DNA from: Glaciimonas soli
GTDB lineage: Bacteria; Pseudomonadota; Gammaproteobacteria; Burkholderiales; Burkholderiaceae_D
Reading direction: 5' to 3'
Assembly (NCBI RefSeq): GCF_009497155.1
Contig: NZ_WINI01000009.1
Location: 1-64,000 of the forward strand
Length of the DNA: 64,000 nucleotides
Part shown: positions 18,458 to 27,933 of the stretch, piece by piece
Layout: each line of letters opens with the position of its first letter
Numbering within the stretch: the first letter of the stretch is position 1
The notes under the pieces: model-generated
Seen by the model: only the letters and a program-made list of their open reading frames with translations
Told to the model about the DNA's origin: nothing
Databases searched by the model: none
Position numbers and translations under genes: made by a program

Positions 18458-18762
18458 CAGTTTTCCAATGAATTAGCCAATAAGGTGTAGCGTACCGAAT
18501 AGCCATTGTCGGCGAACAGATGATCTAGTGTGTAATGATCTTCGCCGATTATCAGCGTATCGCCGACGACCGCTAGCAAGTCTTTGCTCAAGGTGACGAC
18601 ATCGCGTTCAACTATCATGTCATCTCCATAACCCGCCATTTGCACACCGCGCTCGACATTGGCGCGGCATGGCAGGTTTTGTCCATTTTTACTCTGATGC
18701 ACCGCATCCTCACCTAGCTTGGCAAGGACACTATTGGTCATGGAGGTAAATACCGGCAACAT
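18457..18762 (-). CDS. head-tail joining protein (gpFII-like)
   Basis: A 101-residue protein between major capsid and gpZ-like genes. It has short beta strands with an acidic pattern (YGDDMIVERDVVTLSKDLL; GDTLIIGEDHYTLDHL), consistent with the FII-type head-tail connector. It shares one base with each neighbour (stop/start overlap). Size (lambda FII is 117 residues) and position are right. Homology is inferred rather than shown. Confidence 0.75.
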   Translation of the reverse strand: MLPVFTSMTNSVLAKLGEDAVHQSKNGQNLPCRANVERGVQMAGYGDDMIVERDVVTLSKDLLAVVGDTLIIGEDHYTLDHLFADNGYSVRYTLLANSLEN

Positions 18763-19769
18763 TACGGTGCTGTGCCTTTGAACAATTTGATAATCGTTTG
18801 TGGTCGGGTGCAGATCGAAATCGGATTCGATTGCGCTTCAATCTCCACGCCTTTGTTCATCCGCATCGCTTCCTGTTTGGCGTAGTACGGCAAACCGTTG
18901 GTGTTGACCGTTTCCATGTAATCGGCTGGCGCGAAGTTGGTGATAAACAGATCAGGTACACCGCTTGGAATGAGGTAAGCAGTGTCAAGCTCGATGAAAT
19001 CACGACCGGCGACATTGCCGCGATATTCTTCCCAATACACGCCAGCGAAGAAAAATCCCTTGCGTTGGTCTTCCCGTAAAAATTCACCGTTCAGGTAACG
19101 ATCATAGGCTTTTTCGACTACCGGATGACCAACCAAAGCATCGAAGAAGCTGGCCGAACACAAGGCAGTCAGATCGCTATACATCAAGCCACCCAGCGCC
19201 TCTTCCAGTTTGCGTTTGGCCTCCACTGTCTTGATCCGTACCTTAGTGCTGTCACTGCCCAATGCCATCGCATGGGTGGTTTGTTTGACACCGAAGGTAC
19301 TGAACATATCAGCCAGCACGGTGGCACCATCGGCATCCATCACTTGTCCCTTGATCGCACCGATACGCTGGTATTCCATCGTCACGTCGATATTGCGACG
19401 CGCTTTCGCGAGTTTTTTGTTGACCACAGTTTGTACTGATTGCACTTCGCTCTCGCTGCCGAATGCACGTAAATTCTGCACTTCGTCGGCAATCACACTC
19501 GCACGTTGTGGCAAGTGGATCGTGTTCAGTGAAATCAAGGTGCGCTTGTCGTTACCAATCGGCACACCTGGCGCACCACGTGCTGCCGACGGTACTAGCG
19601 ATAAGGTCGTGCCTTCTTTTTCAATCGACACGGCTGTGGTGGTGATGCCCTCTTCTGAGAAGATACCCATTTGCCCTATCTTCATGGGCTGAAATGGCGT
19701 GTCGTTGATCGCCTTGGTCAGCGACTGAACACTAAAGGCGTCATCGTTAAAAATATCTAAGGTTGGCAT
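18762..19769 (-). CDS. major capsid protein (lambda gpE family)
   Basis: The 335-residue product has the HK97-fold gpE pattern. The N-terminal segment MPTLDIFNDDAFSVQSLTKA and the motif PSAARGAPG lead into the E-loop-like region. A long helix (EVQNLRAFGSESEVQS) and the conserved end, with an F-x-G-V-x-W-E-E-Y stretch (residues about 235-245), complete the picture. Lambda gpE is 341 residues, so the length matches. It follows the decoration protein after 42 bases. It builds the icosahedral head. Confidence is high. Confidence 0.9.
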   Translation of the reverse strand: MPTLDIFNDDAFSVQSLTKAINDTPFQPMKIGQMGIFSEEGITTTAVSIEKEGTTLSLVPSAARGAPGVPIGNDKRTLISLNTIHLPQRASVIADEVQNLRAFGSESEVQSVQTVVNKKLAKARRNIDVTMEYQRIGAIKGQVMDADGATVLADMFSTFGVKQTTHAMALGSDSTKVRIKTVEAKRKLEEALGGLMYSDLTALCSASFFDALVGHPVVEKAYDRYLNGEFLREDQRKGFFFAGVYWEEYRGNVAGRDFIELDTAYLIPSGVPDLFITNFAPADYMETVNTNGLPYYAKQEAMRMNKGVEIEAQSNPISICTRPQTIIKLFKGTAP

Positions 19770-19811
19770 GGTGGGATGTTCTTTCTGTTTCGATTTTTAT
19801 ATTTTTTTGGA

Positions 19812-20177
19812 TTAGCGCACAACTATGCTGGTCGCCTGCAGTGCGGTAACGGCAGCTGCATCAATGCCGGTCAAGGCAATTGACATCACCTCGGCATTAC
19901 GCACGATGAACACAGCTTTGTAGTCACCTGTGATCGCAGGCGTACTGTTGTACAAAACCGCACTGGCAACTTGCGCACCATCTTTGGCTTTCGCGTTGTA
20001 GGCAACGTATTTACCGGTATCCAGCTTTGCTACTACCGTACCTGATACCAGCGCGGTACCAGTCAAAGTAAGAATCCCTTCTTCACGGCTAATCGTGCCA
20101 TTGCCTTCCGATAGTAAGAATTCGCCGACGTGATGACCTTCCTGCAAGGTCACGCTTTGCATACTTGGTGTTGCCAT
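19812..20177 (-). CDS. head decoration protein (lambda gpD family)
   Basis: The 121-residue protein begins with a disordered N-terminus and has the beta-rich gpD pattern, including LSEGNGTISREEGILTLTG and a later AVLYNSTPAITGDYKAVFI segment. Trimers of this family clamp capsid hexamers after expansion. It lies between protease and capsid genes as in lambda, and its start overlaps the protease stop by one base. Length fits (lambda D is 110 residues). Confidence 0.88.
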   Translation of the reverse strand: MATPSMQSVTLQEGHHVGEFLLSEGNGTISREEGILTLTGTALVSGTVVAKLDTGKYVAYNAKAKDGAQVASAVLYNSTPAITGDYKAVFIVRNAEVMSIALTGIDAAAVTALQATSIVVR

Positions 20178-21193
20178 TATTTACTCCCAATAGTTAATCG
20201 ACGCTTAGCCCAGATGTCAGCGGTGTTGACCAGCGCTGGGTTGCACTCTTGTGTGGGGGCGATACTCTTGGTCATGTGATGTAGTGCGGTATCGATATTG
20301 GTGCGTTCGTCTGCTACTGCCAATACCGTGCAAAGATGTGTTCGCACTTCATCCACTGTTTTATTGGCGCGTATCAGTTGATCAGCCGTATCAGGCTGTT
20401 TCGCCAAGATGCACAATGCTTTGATTTCGCTGGCGACGGCGATGATGGCCTGGACTTTGGCTAACGTGTCTACACTGGCATCTAATGCCCAATGTGCTGC
20501 GTGGGTAACGAAACCAGCAGCACTCGCCAGTGCGTGAATTTGTTCAACGAACGGCATGGCGGGTGTTGGCGGTGTAGCTACCACCGATACATTCTGCTTA
20601 GCTTGCATGAAGATCGCTCTGACGTTTTCTGGTAAGCGCTCTTGTGCAAAGCTGGCCTGTGCAGTAATGGCTGGTTCGATTACATCGGCAAACCCCATCT
20701 CTACACATTCGGCAGCTGTTAAATAACTTTCGGCTGCGAGTATAGCTTTGACCTCTTCTTCAGATTTACCGGAACGTGTGACATAGGTGGCGGTGAGACT
20801 GGCTCCGATTTTGTCTAGCACATCGGCGGTATCACGCATCGCTTCGGCATTGCCGTAGATACCGGCAATTGGGTTATGCAAGAACATGAAGGTGTTTTCT
20901 GGCATGACGATTTTATTGCCAGCCATCGCAATGTAACTAGCGGCAGATGCTGCTACCCCCATCACGCGGACGGTGACTTCTTTGCCAGAAGTTTTAAGTG
21001 CATTAAAAATTGCCAAGGCATCAAACACCGAACCACCGGGCGAATTGATTGACAAAGTGATGGCCTTGGCACTGACTTTATTGAGATCGTTGATAAAATC
21101 TTTGGCAGTCACGCCCCACATGCCGATTTCATCAAAAATGGAAATATCGGCAGTATCGGTGACGGCGTTATTGAAGGCGTACCAGGTGCGCAT
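20177..21193 (-). CDS. ClpP/S49-type prohead protease with scaffold-like tail
   Basis: The 338-residue product has a ClpP-fold serine protease in residues about 1-190: the loop INSPGGSVFDALAIF, the nucleophile region GVAASAASYIAMAG, and the histidine-containing FLHNPIAGIYG. The remaining C-terminal part (about residues 200-338) is helical and low in motifs, consistent with a scaffolding segment like lambda gpC/Nu3. It matures the prohead. It sits between portal-proximal genes and the decoration protein in the standard order. Confidence 0.9.
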   Translation of the reverse strand: MRTWYAFNNAVTDTADISIFDEIGMWGVTAKDFINDLNKVSAKAITLSINSPGGSVFDALAIFNALKTSGKEVTVRVMGVAASAASYIAMAGNKIVMPENTFMFLHNPIAGIYGNAEAMRDTADVLDKIGASLTATYVTRSGKSEEEVKAILAAESYLTAAECVEMGFADVIEPAITAQASFAQERLPENVRAIFMQAKQNVSVVATPPTPAMPFVEQIHALASAAGFVTHAAHWALDASVDTLAKVQAIIAVASEIKALCILAKQPDTADQLIRANKTVDEVRTHLCTVLAVADERTNIDTALHHMTKSIAPTQECNPALVNTADIWAKRRLTIGSK

Positions 21194-21235
21194 GTTGTGT
21201 CCCTAAATTGATTAGCGCTCATTGTGGCGATAACG

Positions 21236-21628
21236 TTAGGGATTACCCTGCGACGATTTTTCGTAACCCGTTTCGGAATGCCCCAAGTTGTGTCCTGCAT
21301 TGATCTGGTCACGCAACTGTTTTACCTCTTCACGCAATGCCATCAGCTCGCCACGCATGTCGCCCATCATTTGCCACGCTTCATTGCGCTCTTTGGCAAA
21401 CTGATCAGCACGCGCATCCGCAGAAATCCGGGCTGTGCGTTCCGATTCCAGCAATTGTTTATACAAATCAAGCGCACTGACTTTGCCCAGATCATCGGCA
21501 CGGGCAGCCGCATCACTGGCGAGGTATTTGCGCAGGAAAATAAAGCAAGCGAACACAGCAGCGGCGATACTACCGATCACACCTGATGTGCCGCCCGGTA
21601 CCACATCACCTAATTGATTCATGTCCAT
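21236..21628 (-). CDS. membrane-anchored coiled-coil protein between portal and protease
   Basis: A 130-residue protein with one N-terminal membrane helix (VIGSIAAAVFACFIFLRKYL) followed by a long charged coiled coil (ARADQFAKERNEAWQMMGDM and LREEVKQLRDQI). The architecture resembles Rz-type inner-membrane spanins, which usually sit beside the endolysin, but this gene is within the head module. No outer-membrane lipoprotein partner was seen in an overlapping frame. It lies directly after the portal stop. A lysis or head-assembly role cannot be distinguished from sequence alone. Confidence 0.72.
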   Translation of the reverse strand: MDMNQLGDVVPGGTSGVIGSIAAAVFACFIFLRKYLASDAAARADDLGKVSALDLYKQLLESERTARISADARADQFAKERNEAWQMMGDMRGELMALREEVKQLRDQINAGHNLGHSETGYEKSSQGNP

Positions 21629-23104
21629 TTATTTTTGTTCCTTCTTGTCATCTGGCTTCTTAGCTGTTTGTGCTGTTAATTGCGACGCGTGCAAACCCAG
21701 TGCTTGCTCGCGCTGCATATCCCACTGCCGTTCATCGTCCACATGATCAGGATCGTCACCACGTTCACCGATGACGCTGGAACGCGAACGGAAACCGGCA
21801 TCGACTTCCAGTTTTTTACCTTGCGGGTCTTGCACTGGATGGATGTGCTGCCAGCCGTGTGGCGCATGTTCTACGCGGATGACGTCAAGTATTTCGTTGG
21901 ATGAAATTTTGCCAGCCAGTACCGCCGCTTCTGCCCACCATTCAATTACTGGCTGGCATAACATGGGAATCACGATCTGCCACTGGCGCTGTTCCGCCAG
22001 GCGGCGAAACTCATTGATCAGCACTCGCAAAGTACGGTCGCTCACTTCTTTGATATCACCGGAAAAGATTTCATATGGAATGCCAGAGGCTGCTGCGGTG
22101 CCCATATGCTGGGTGCGCATGTAATCGCTGTAGGTGGTACCGGCTTCTGGTGGATTGCTCCAGTTGATGTTTTCTCCGGGGTCTAGCTCTTGCATCATGC
22201 CGGGTTGCAGACCCGCCAATGGCGACGAGATTGTGCCTTCTATCGGCCTACCAGTGAGCGGATCAACGTCTGGGTCTAAGCCTTCTGGTAAAGAGCGGGA
22301 AATAAAACCGACGAAGAGATTAGAGAGCTTTTGGCGCTCAAGGACGGCATCATCGTAATCACCAATATTGCGCAGCCGTGCCAGTACCGAGGCCATCGCT
22401 GAAATACCGCGCAATTGACCTGGACGCTTCGGTTCAAACACGTGTTTCACCTGATCGGCAGGCACACGAATGAGCATGCTGGCGTCTATCGTTGCCCCCA
22501 TCGCGCCATCGCCCGGGTGTGATTTATACATCCAATATGCCAGACGACGACCAGAAACACTTAATTCAATACCGCTACGAATACGATTTCCCGGCAATAG
22601 TCCCGGCCAGCTATCGGCATCCAACATCGGTACAAATTCAGCTTCGATTAACTGGATTTGCAAAGGTACTGCCAATTCCATATCAGGACGACGCGGACGA
22701 CGACGTACAAATACCTCGCCCGATTCCAGCCAGGCACGTACTGCTAAGGTTTGTTGTCCGTAAAAATTAAGTATTCCATCGGCATCCGACTGTGCAACGA
22801 ACTGTTGCCACAAATCGGTAAGTTCTTGCTTGCGTTGTTTGTTTTGGATGCGTTTAAAACGCGGGACAATGCCGATACCAATCAGATTGGTTGTCCACTT
22901 CTGAATACTGGATTCACCCGACCAGTCGTTGCGTGTGACATCACGAGAACGGTTGCGGATGTTTTGAATACCAGCGACGGCACGATTCGGGCCAGTCGAT
23001 GGAGCCATCCAGCCACGCATGCGACGACCATTACCGGCAGCGTCGTAACGCGCTTGGGGTTGCAGCATTGTCGTAGCAACCTTGTGCTTAGATTTACGCG
23101 CCAT
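21629..23104 (-). CDS. portal protein (lambda gpB family)
   Basis: The 491-residue product shows the lambda-type portal pattern: RNRSRDVTRNDWSGESSIQ near residues 50-68, then GIGIVPRF, the central ESGEVFVRRRPRR and the segment VFEPKRPGQLRGIS. The clip/wing region ends with LRVLINEFRRLAEQRQWQIV. The dodecameric portal is the DNA entry channel and docks terminase. It overlaps gpW upstream by one base. The length is about 40 residues shorter than lambda B (533), mainly at the C-terminus, which ends in a lysine-rich tail. Confidence 0.92.
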   Translation of the reverse strand: MARKSKHKVATTMLQPQARYDAAGNGRRMRGWMAPSTGPNRAVAGIQNIRNRSRDVTRNDWSGESSIQKWTTNLIGIGIVPRFKRIQNKQRKQELTDLWQQFVAQSDADGILNFYGQQTLAVRAWLESGEVFVRRRPRRPDMELAVPLQIQLIEAEFVPMLDADSWPGLLPGNRIRSGIELSVSGRRLAYWMYKSHPGDGAMGATIDASMLIRVPADQVKHVFEPKRPGQLRGISAMASVLARLRNIGDYDDAVLERQKLSNLFVGFISRSLPEGLDPDVDPLTGRPIEGTISSPLAGLQPGMMQELDPGENINWSNPPEAGTTYSDYMRTQHMGTAAASGIPYEIFSGDIKEVSDRTLRVLINEFRRLAEQRQWQIVIPMLCQPVIEWWAEAAVLAGKISSNEILDVIRVEHAPHGWQHIHPVQDPQGKKLEVDAGFRSRSSVIGERGDDPDHVDDERQWDMQREQALGLHASQLTAQTAKKPDDKKEQK

Positions 23105-23328
23105 CAGTCGTACCCACGGCCAACGTAATACAACATTGAGCGCTTACTGCGTACCGCACCACCAGCAACTGCTTGCTGGTTCACCAATTCTTGTTTGAGA
23201 TTATCGCGTGCCTTGATCAGGCTTTCGGTGGTTTGATAGGTGACGCTTTGTCCACCCAGCGTGACTTGCCGCGTGCCGGATGCAATGGCAGCATTGAGAC
23301 TATCAATATCGGATTGTGTTACCGCCAT
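23104..23328 (-). CDS. gpW-type head-tail joining protein
   Basis: The 74-residue protein matches lambda gpW in size (68 residues) and pattern. It has two helices (SDIDSLNAAIASG; LIKARDNLKQELVNQQ) around a beta hairpin (RQVTLGGQSVTYQT). It stabilises packaged DNA and joins tails. The one-base overlap with the portal start is as in lambda-like phages. Upstream, at 23329-23484, there is a gap before the two-gene cargo cassette. Confidence 0.85.
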   Translation of the reverse strand: MAVTQSDIDSLNAAIASGTRQVTLGGQSVTYQTTESLIKARDNLKQELVNQQAVAGGAVRSKRSMLYYVGRGYD

Positions 23329-23484
23329 AAGTGTACCCGGTGTGATTTTTACTTGGGCACATCATGGGGATTTTACGGTGGGGATACCTGCGTGGAAATT
23401 TCGCATTTCAGTTAGTTGATATTTGCGTACAACCGATGCCTTTATGCGTGCGGGAGGATTACCATCCTGATTTATTAGCAGAGG

Positions 23485-24702
23485 TTAGGGCTGCGTGATT
23501 TTCGACTGTATAATTTTTGCGTAATGTTGCATCACCTCAATCGTTTTTTCCCATAAGGCGACAACATCAAAGGAATACCAGAGCAACACAATGCTGGTCA
23601 CCACAAGTGAAATATAAACCAAATATTTCACATTTTTCAATAACTTTCTTTGATCAGAATATCTTTTATCGAGCTGTGTATACGCTTCTTGAAAGCGATA
23701 CGCTACAGCTTGATGCCTACCGCTCATATCTGCCCACTGCTGCTCAATTTCCTGCTTCACCGCATCCAATGTATGTCGTTGATTACGAATAAGCATAACC
23801 ATTAAGATAGTAAAAACCAGCGAACCCAGCCAAATTAATAAATTTTTTAACGACCATTTATGACTATCATCAAGCTGGCCGCCTGCTAAAATTAATGCTG
23901 CCGGAATTGCCAATAATTGATTCTGTATATCAGAAAAAACTTTGTTCAACTTGGTTGTTAAATCCAACTTCTCTTTTTCTACTTCGGCTTTAATTTTATG
24001 AAATGAGAACTCGGAAACATACAGCTCATAGCTTTTCCTAACTTCTTCAATGAACAAAGAATAACAATGCAATAACGATGCAAACGGAACCATTTTTGCA
24101 CCTTTAAACATCTCTAGTAGTGCTGAACGTATAATCGTTTTCTTTTGCTCTGCATGAATGTCAGATTCAAAAAAATCTTGCTGAAATTGCGTTAAACCAT
24201 CCAAACCACGCAAGTCACGCTCTACATAATCTGCCGTAAAAATAATTTTTTCTTTACCCAAAAATACGTACTGCTTATCACCACCATCATCAGCAATATG
24301 ATCTGCAATAGTGCTGATTAATTTCAACAACTTTGATGTATCGAGATAGTTTTGAATAATAGCTGGCACTGCACTGTGATCTTTACCATAAAGATAATCT
24401 ATCTCTGCAATATAGAATCGTTCAGGAATAGTGGCACGTCGCTCAGGCGTTGCCAATAAGTCAGCAATATGAATGAAAAATGGCGCTGAATTTAATGATG
24501 GGAGCGCAAATTCGATCTCCCTTTTGGCTTGATCGGTGTCAACGAGTAAATTGGCCTTCTCTAAAGTCGCTACTACGCTTAAAAAATCAAGCTCAGTCGG
24601 AACGATGACCTTAATGTCACGCTCATAAGCTGAACTCCGCTCTTTATAAAGCGAAATAGCAAGTTCAAGAGGATCCATCGCTGCTTGTATCACCTGTTGC
24701 AT
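23485..24702 (-). CDS. membrane coiled-coil protein, partner of NdpA-like gene
   Basis: A 405-residue protein of no family I recognise. The N-terminal ~215 residues are soluble and helical. A charged helix (IKAEVEKEKLDLTTKLNKVF) leads to hydrophobic stretches (LLAIPAALILAGG; NLLIWLGSLVFTILMVMLI), then a coiled coil (about residues 300-350) and a last membrane helix (YLVYISLVVTSIVLLWYSF). Its start lies inside the end of the NdpA-like gene (38-base overlap), implying coupled translation. An alternative ATG at 24678 gives MDPLELAIS. Both genes are AT-richer than the packaging genes around them. A membrane effector or sensor role is inferred from topology and pairing. Confidence 0.78.
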   Translation of the reverse strand: MQQVIQAAMDPLELAISLYKERSSAYERDIKVIVPTELDFLSVVATLEKANLLVDTDQAKREIEFALPSLNSAPFFIHIADLLATPERRATIPERFYIAEIDYLYGKDHSAVPAIIQNYLDTSKLLKLISTIADHIADDGGDKQYVFLGKEKIIFTADYVERDLRGLDGLTQFQQDFFESDIHAEQKKTIIRSALLEMFKGAKMVPFASLLHCYSLFIEEVRKSYELYVSEFSFHKIKAEVEKEKLDLTTKLNKVFSDIQNQLLAIPAALILAGGQLDDSHKWSLKNLLIWLGSLVFTILMVMLIRNQRHTLDAVKQEIEQQWADMSGRHQAVAYRFQEAYTQLDKRYSDQRKLLKNVKYLVYISLVVTSIVLLWYSFDVVALWEKTIEVMQHYAKIIQSKITQP

Positions 24703-25693
24703 CCTTAATGTCGTTTGCGAGTTTTTGTGAAATATCTTTGATTGTCAGTATTTTCTTTTTCGCATCGTAATTCACTGCCCCAGTAAGCAAATCATTCGCC
24801 TCAAAACTGATCTTCACAGTGCCGAACTCACCCTGAATCCTCTTGTATCTACTAAACGTTTTCTTGTGTGGAGAAAATTGCTCATTAATTGTGTATTGCT
24901 TCTCTTTCACAAAATCCAAAAAAGATTGCGGCTCACCATTATTAATGATGGCTGATAACGTGATCAAGTTAACCGATTCATTTGCATTCCATTTGTTATC
25001 AAAGTGATCGTATGCGGCTCGGCGCACTTGTCGTGTTTGCTCCGGGGTAAACTCCTGTGATAAGCAATAAGCCTTTATTGCATCTAATGCTTGAGTAGTA
25101 TGCGATTTTGAATCCGTGTAGTCGGTACAGGCCAGCGCATTGCGAAAGTACTGAGTGACGTCATCCGTTCGACTGCTGCGCTTAATGAAGGATAGATACG
25201 GCTGCTCGTTTGTCCGCCATTTTTCTATATCAATGCGAGCTGCTTCATGTAAGTGTTCAAGATCAAATGAAATTGAATCATTCAGCTCAAGAGTATTTTC
25301 ATTAATCCCTGTACGTGATGTCAACTTCAGCATGACAACAAGTAACCAATCTCGCCCTTGATTGTCATATCGTAGGAATAACACATAACCACCATTAGAT
25401 GCTGAAGATTTCTTCATTTCAATCGCAATTAAATGTGTAACTTCTTTGGTAAACACGACGGCGGTTGATTTTTTTTCATAGTACTTTTCCATTGCATGAG
25501 GAAAATAGTACACATCATCTGCACTCAATGTCCCATAGTTATTGGTGGTTTTTGCATAAATTTTTAATACGTCCTCACACAATTTTTTCAGTAGCTCATC
25601 AATGGGAAGAGTTTTGTCATTTGGTTGTTCTGTTACATCGGCTTTATGTTTTTCCTTTTTGATACCATGAATAACTGCCTCAATGATTTGCAT
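24665..25693 (-). CDS. NdpA/YejK-type nucleoid-associated protein, cargo
   Basis: The 342-residue product aligns along its length with the 37-kDa nucleoid-associated family (E. coli YejK, 335 residues). It has the GGYVLFLRYDNQGRDWLLVV segment, followed by an INENTLELN stretch and AARIDIEKW. Later come the helical DAIKAYCLSQEFTPEQTRQ region and the C-terminal KISFEANDLL...LTIKDIS strand pair. Such proteins bind DNA or nucleoid. Its location between terminase large subunit and gpW, where lambda-like phages have no such gene, marks it as cargo. It forms an overlapping pair with the membrane protein gene. A phage-defence role for the pair is a hypothesis. Confidence 0.85.
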   Translation of the reverse strand: MQIIEAVIHGIKKEKHKADVTEQPNDKTLPIDELLKKLCEDVLKIYAKTTNNYGTLSADDVYYFPHAMEKYYEKKSTAVVFTKEVTHLIAIEMKKSSASNGGYVLFLRYDNQGRDWLLVVMLKLTSRTGINENTLELNDSISFDLEHLHEAARIDIEKWRTNEQPYLSFIKRSSRTDDVTQYFRNALACTDYTDSKSHTTQALDAIKAYCLSQEFTPEQTRQVRRAAYDHFDNKWNANESVNLITLSAIINNGEPQSFLDFVKEKQYTINEQFSPHKKTFSRYKRIQGEFGTVKISFEANDLLTGAVNYDAKKKILTIKDISQKLANDIKDATGDTSSDGSS

Positions 25694-25773
25694 GTCGCCC
25701 CTAGTTTTTGTATTTATGGAAATTAGCTAGGAAAGTACCATAAATGTAATGGCATATCAAAATTTGAAACATA

Positions 25774-27933
25774 TCACCGGATATAAGGGGACATAGCCAC
25801 CCTCCGCATACGACGCGCAGGCTGATCTGCGATCAGCACGTCACGTGCTGCAGCTTTCATTTCCCGCCGTTCTTCCATCGTCACAACTTCACTATTCACA
25901 TCCAACAGTGCAGCCCAATGCGGCGCACGCTGCCAATTTTTGATCTTATCGACACCCAGCCGCAAACAGCCAGCACGTATCATGCGGCACAAATCGAAAC
26001 TTTCGTTGCGTTTGCGTATTTTCTTCCAAATGCCATCTTTACCACGTACTTCGGCATTGAGTTCGTCAAAGAACGCTTGCGGTAACCAGCTCGGAAAATG
26101 AATGTAGTTGGCACCCGCATCTTTGCGTTTTAAGCCAGTGTCTACTGCATCGGATAGCAAGTTAGGATTGCAAACATACAAATCCACATCACCTGTTTCT
26201 TTGCCATGGCGGTTGCCGACTTTGGATAGTTTGATAATCGGCGCAGTTTTGCTGGATGCGCCTTTATAGAGCATGACGCGGCTGTACAAGCCATCCCGAC
26301 GTAATCGGCGATACCATGCATAGGCTTTGTCTGTCACGCCATCTTCACCACCGGAATCGACAACCGTTAATTTGATGCGTAATTCTTTACCTTCGATGCT
26401 GGTGCGGTAGGTGCTGCGAATCACTTCTTCGGTGATGCGATCCCAGTCTTCGGCATAGGAGGCTGGATCAATCGGCGCATAGCCACTACCCATCCCTTCC
26501 CTGCGTGATTCGGTGATATTAAACCGGTTGACTAGCCATTGCTCAAAGTTTTCACCAACAGCATGTACTTGCACCACAAATCTGGCGTTGGTGCCGCCCT
26601 GCACATCGACAGAGGCAATTAAGAAGCGCGTTGCATCTGGCACGATGTAACGCGCTAACGATTTCTCTTTACGGTCAGCTGGGCCGAGTGCATTACGTGC
26701 GGCTTCTAATAAATGACGACTGGTGTACGGCAAACCCTGATCGGTGTTGACGGTGGTTTTAAGGGTGAGTTCGGAACCCGATAAGGCGTATTCGCGCAAG
26801 CCTTGCAGATGGCGTGTGACCAGTGATTTCCACGGTTGATAAGCTGCGGCCACACCGCCCAACCAGTAACCGGCGATGCTGGAAGTTAAGGCTGTACCGA
26901 CCATTTCGTCATCACTGGTCAGATGTTGACCATCTTGCAGCCAACGCCCGCGCATGTTGAGTTCATGTTTGAATTTGCTCTGGATGATGCTGCCACAGTG
27001 TGGGCAAACCACACGCGTATATTCTTTTGCCAGCGCGTCGATATCGGCACTGCGCACCATATCGATCAGATCATCATCGGGTGGCAAGTGAAATAATTCC
27101 AAACCCGGTTTCGCTTCAAACCAGTCTGCACAATCAAAACACTTCCAGTACCAGCGGCGACGGTCACTGCGATTATAGATGCCGAGGATGCCGGAAGTTG
27201 GCGGCGCTTCGTGATTGGTGACGGCACGCCAGCCGGGGTCTTCCACATCGCGCCCCGGACTGGATTCCACCAGACACATGCCGCGACTTAAAAAGGTGGT
27301 GGTGCGCTTTAAGCCCAACGCAAAGCCAGAACCTTCTCCGTCGATGTCATCTGCCATACGGTCGTAATCGGTCAGAGCGACATAGCGATAATCAGACGAC
27401 GACAATTGCGAAACCGTTGGCCAGCCTATACGTAGCCACATACCGTGCTTGAACATCTTGTCGTGCGTGTTGTCGTCTTGGCTGGAGCCGCTTTTGAGTG
27501 CAGCTAAATTAGGCGAATGACGCAAGGCACGGTCGATACGGGTTTTGCTGTACTCACGTGCTTTGTCTTGTGTCATTTGCACAAATAGCATGTCACCAGG
27601 ATCGTTGGTGATCGCGTGTGACATCCAACCTTCCAACAAACCCAAGGTTTTACCGGTACGCGCTGGGCCAACGAAACACACCGCTTCGTGACGGCGGCTT
27701 GCCAGCATATCCATCGGCTCAACCATATATGGCGTTTCTTCTGCTGACCACGGGCCAACATAACCGCCAGGTTGTTTTATGAACAATGCTTCTTTGGCAC
27801 CTTGGCTTACTGAAATGCGACGTGGCGGTTGCAAGGCCGTGTGCGGGCTGCAAATATCGGCGAGTGCGATGCTGTAGTGCTGATCAGGGTCATTGAACAT
27901 ATCACTGCGCACATCACTGATTGCGTTATTCAT
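25774..27933 (-). CDS. terminase large subunit (gpA family)
   Basis: From the ATG at 27933 the product is 719 residues. The open frame extends to 27999, but 27933 overlaps the small-subunit stop in the usual way and yields MNNAISDVRS. The Walker A-like motif GPARTGKT is at residues 89-96. A zinc-finger-like pair (CFDC ... CPHC) lies in the middle. The nuclease domain begins near IASVDVQGG and contains the KLTVVDSGGEDGVTDKAYAW segment. It cuts and pumps DNA in cos-type packaging. Length is slightly over lambda gpA (641). Confidence 0.92.
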   Translation of the reverse strand: MNNAISDVRSDMFNDPDQHYSIALADICSPHTALQPPRRISVSQGAKEALFIKQPGGYVGPWSAEETPYMVEPMDMLASRRHEAVCFVGPARTGKTLGLLEGWMSHAITNDPGDMLFVQMTQDKAREYSKTRIDRALRHSPNLAALKSGSSQDDNTHDKMFKHGMWLRIGWPTVSQLSSSDYRYVALTDYDRMADDIDGEGSGFALGLKRTTTFLSRGMCLVESSPGRDVEDPGWRAVTNHEAPPTSGILGIYNRSDRRRWYWKCFDCADWFEAKPGLELFHLPPDDDLIDMVRSADIDALAKEYTRVVCPHCGSIIQSKFKHELNMRGRWLQDGQHLTSDDEMVGTALTSSIAGYWLGGVAAAYQPWKSLVTRHLQGLREYALSGSELTLKTTVNTDQGLPYTSRHLLEAARNALGPADRKEKSLARYIVPDATRFLIASVDVQGGTNARFVVQVHAVGENFEQWLVNRFNITESRREGMGSGYAPIDPASYAEDWDRITEEVIRSTYRTSIEGKELRIKLTVVDSGGEDGVTDKAYAWYRRLRRDGLYSRVMLYKGASSKTAPIIKLSKVGNRHGKETGDVDLYVCNPNLLSDAVDTGLKRKDAGANYIHFPSWLPQAFFDELNAEVRGKDGIWKKIRKRNESFDLCRMIRAGCLRLGVDKIKNWQRAPHWAALLDVNSEVVTMEERREMKAAARDVLIADQPARRMRRVAMSPYIR

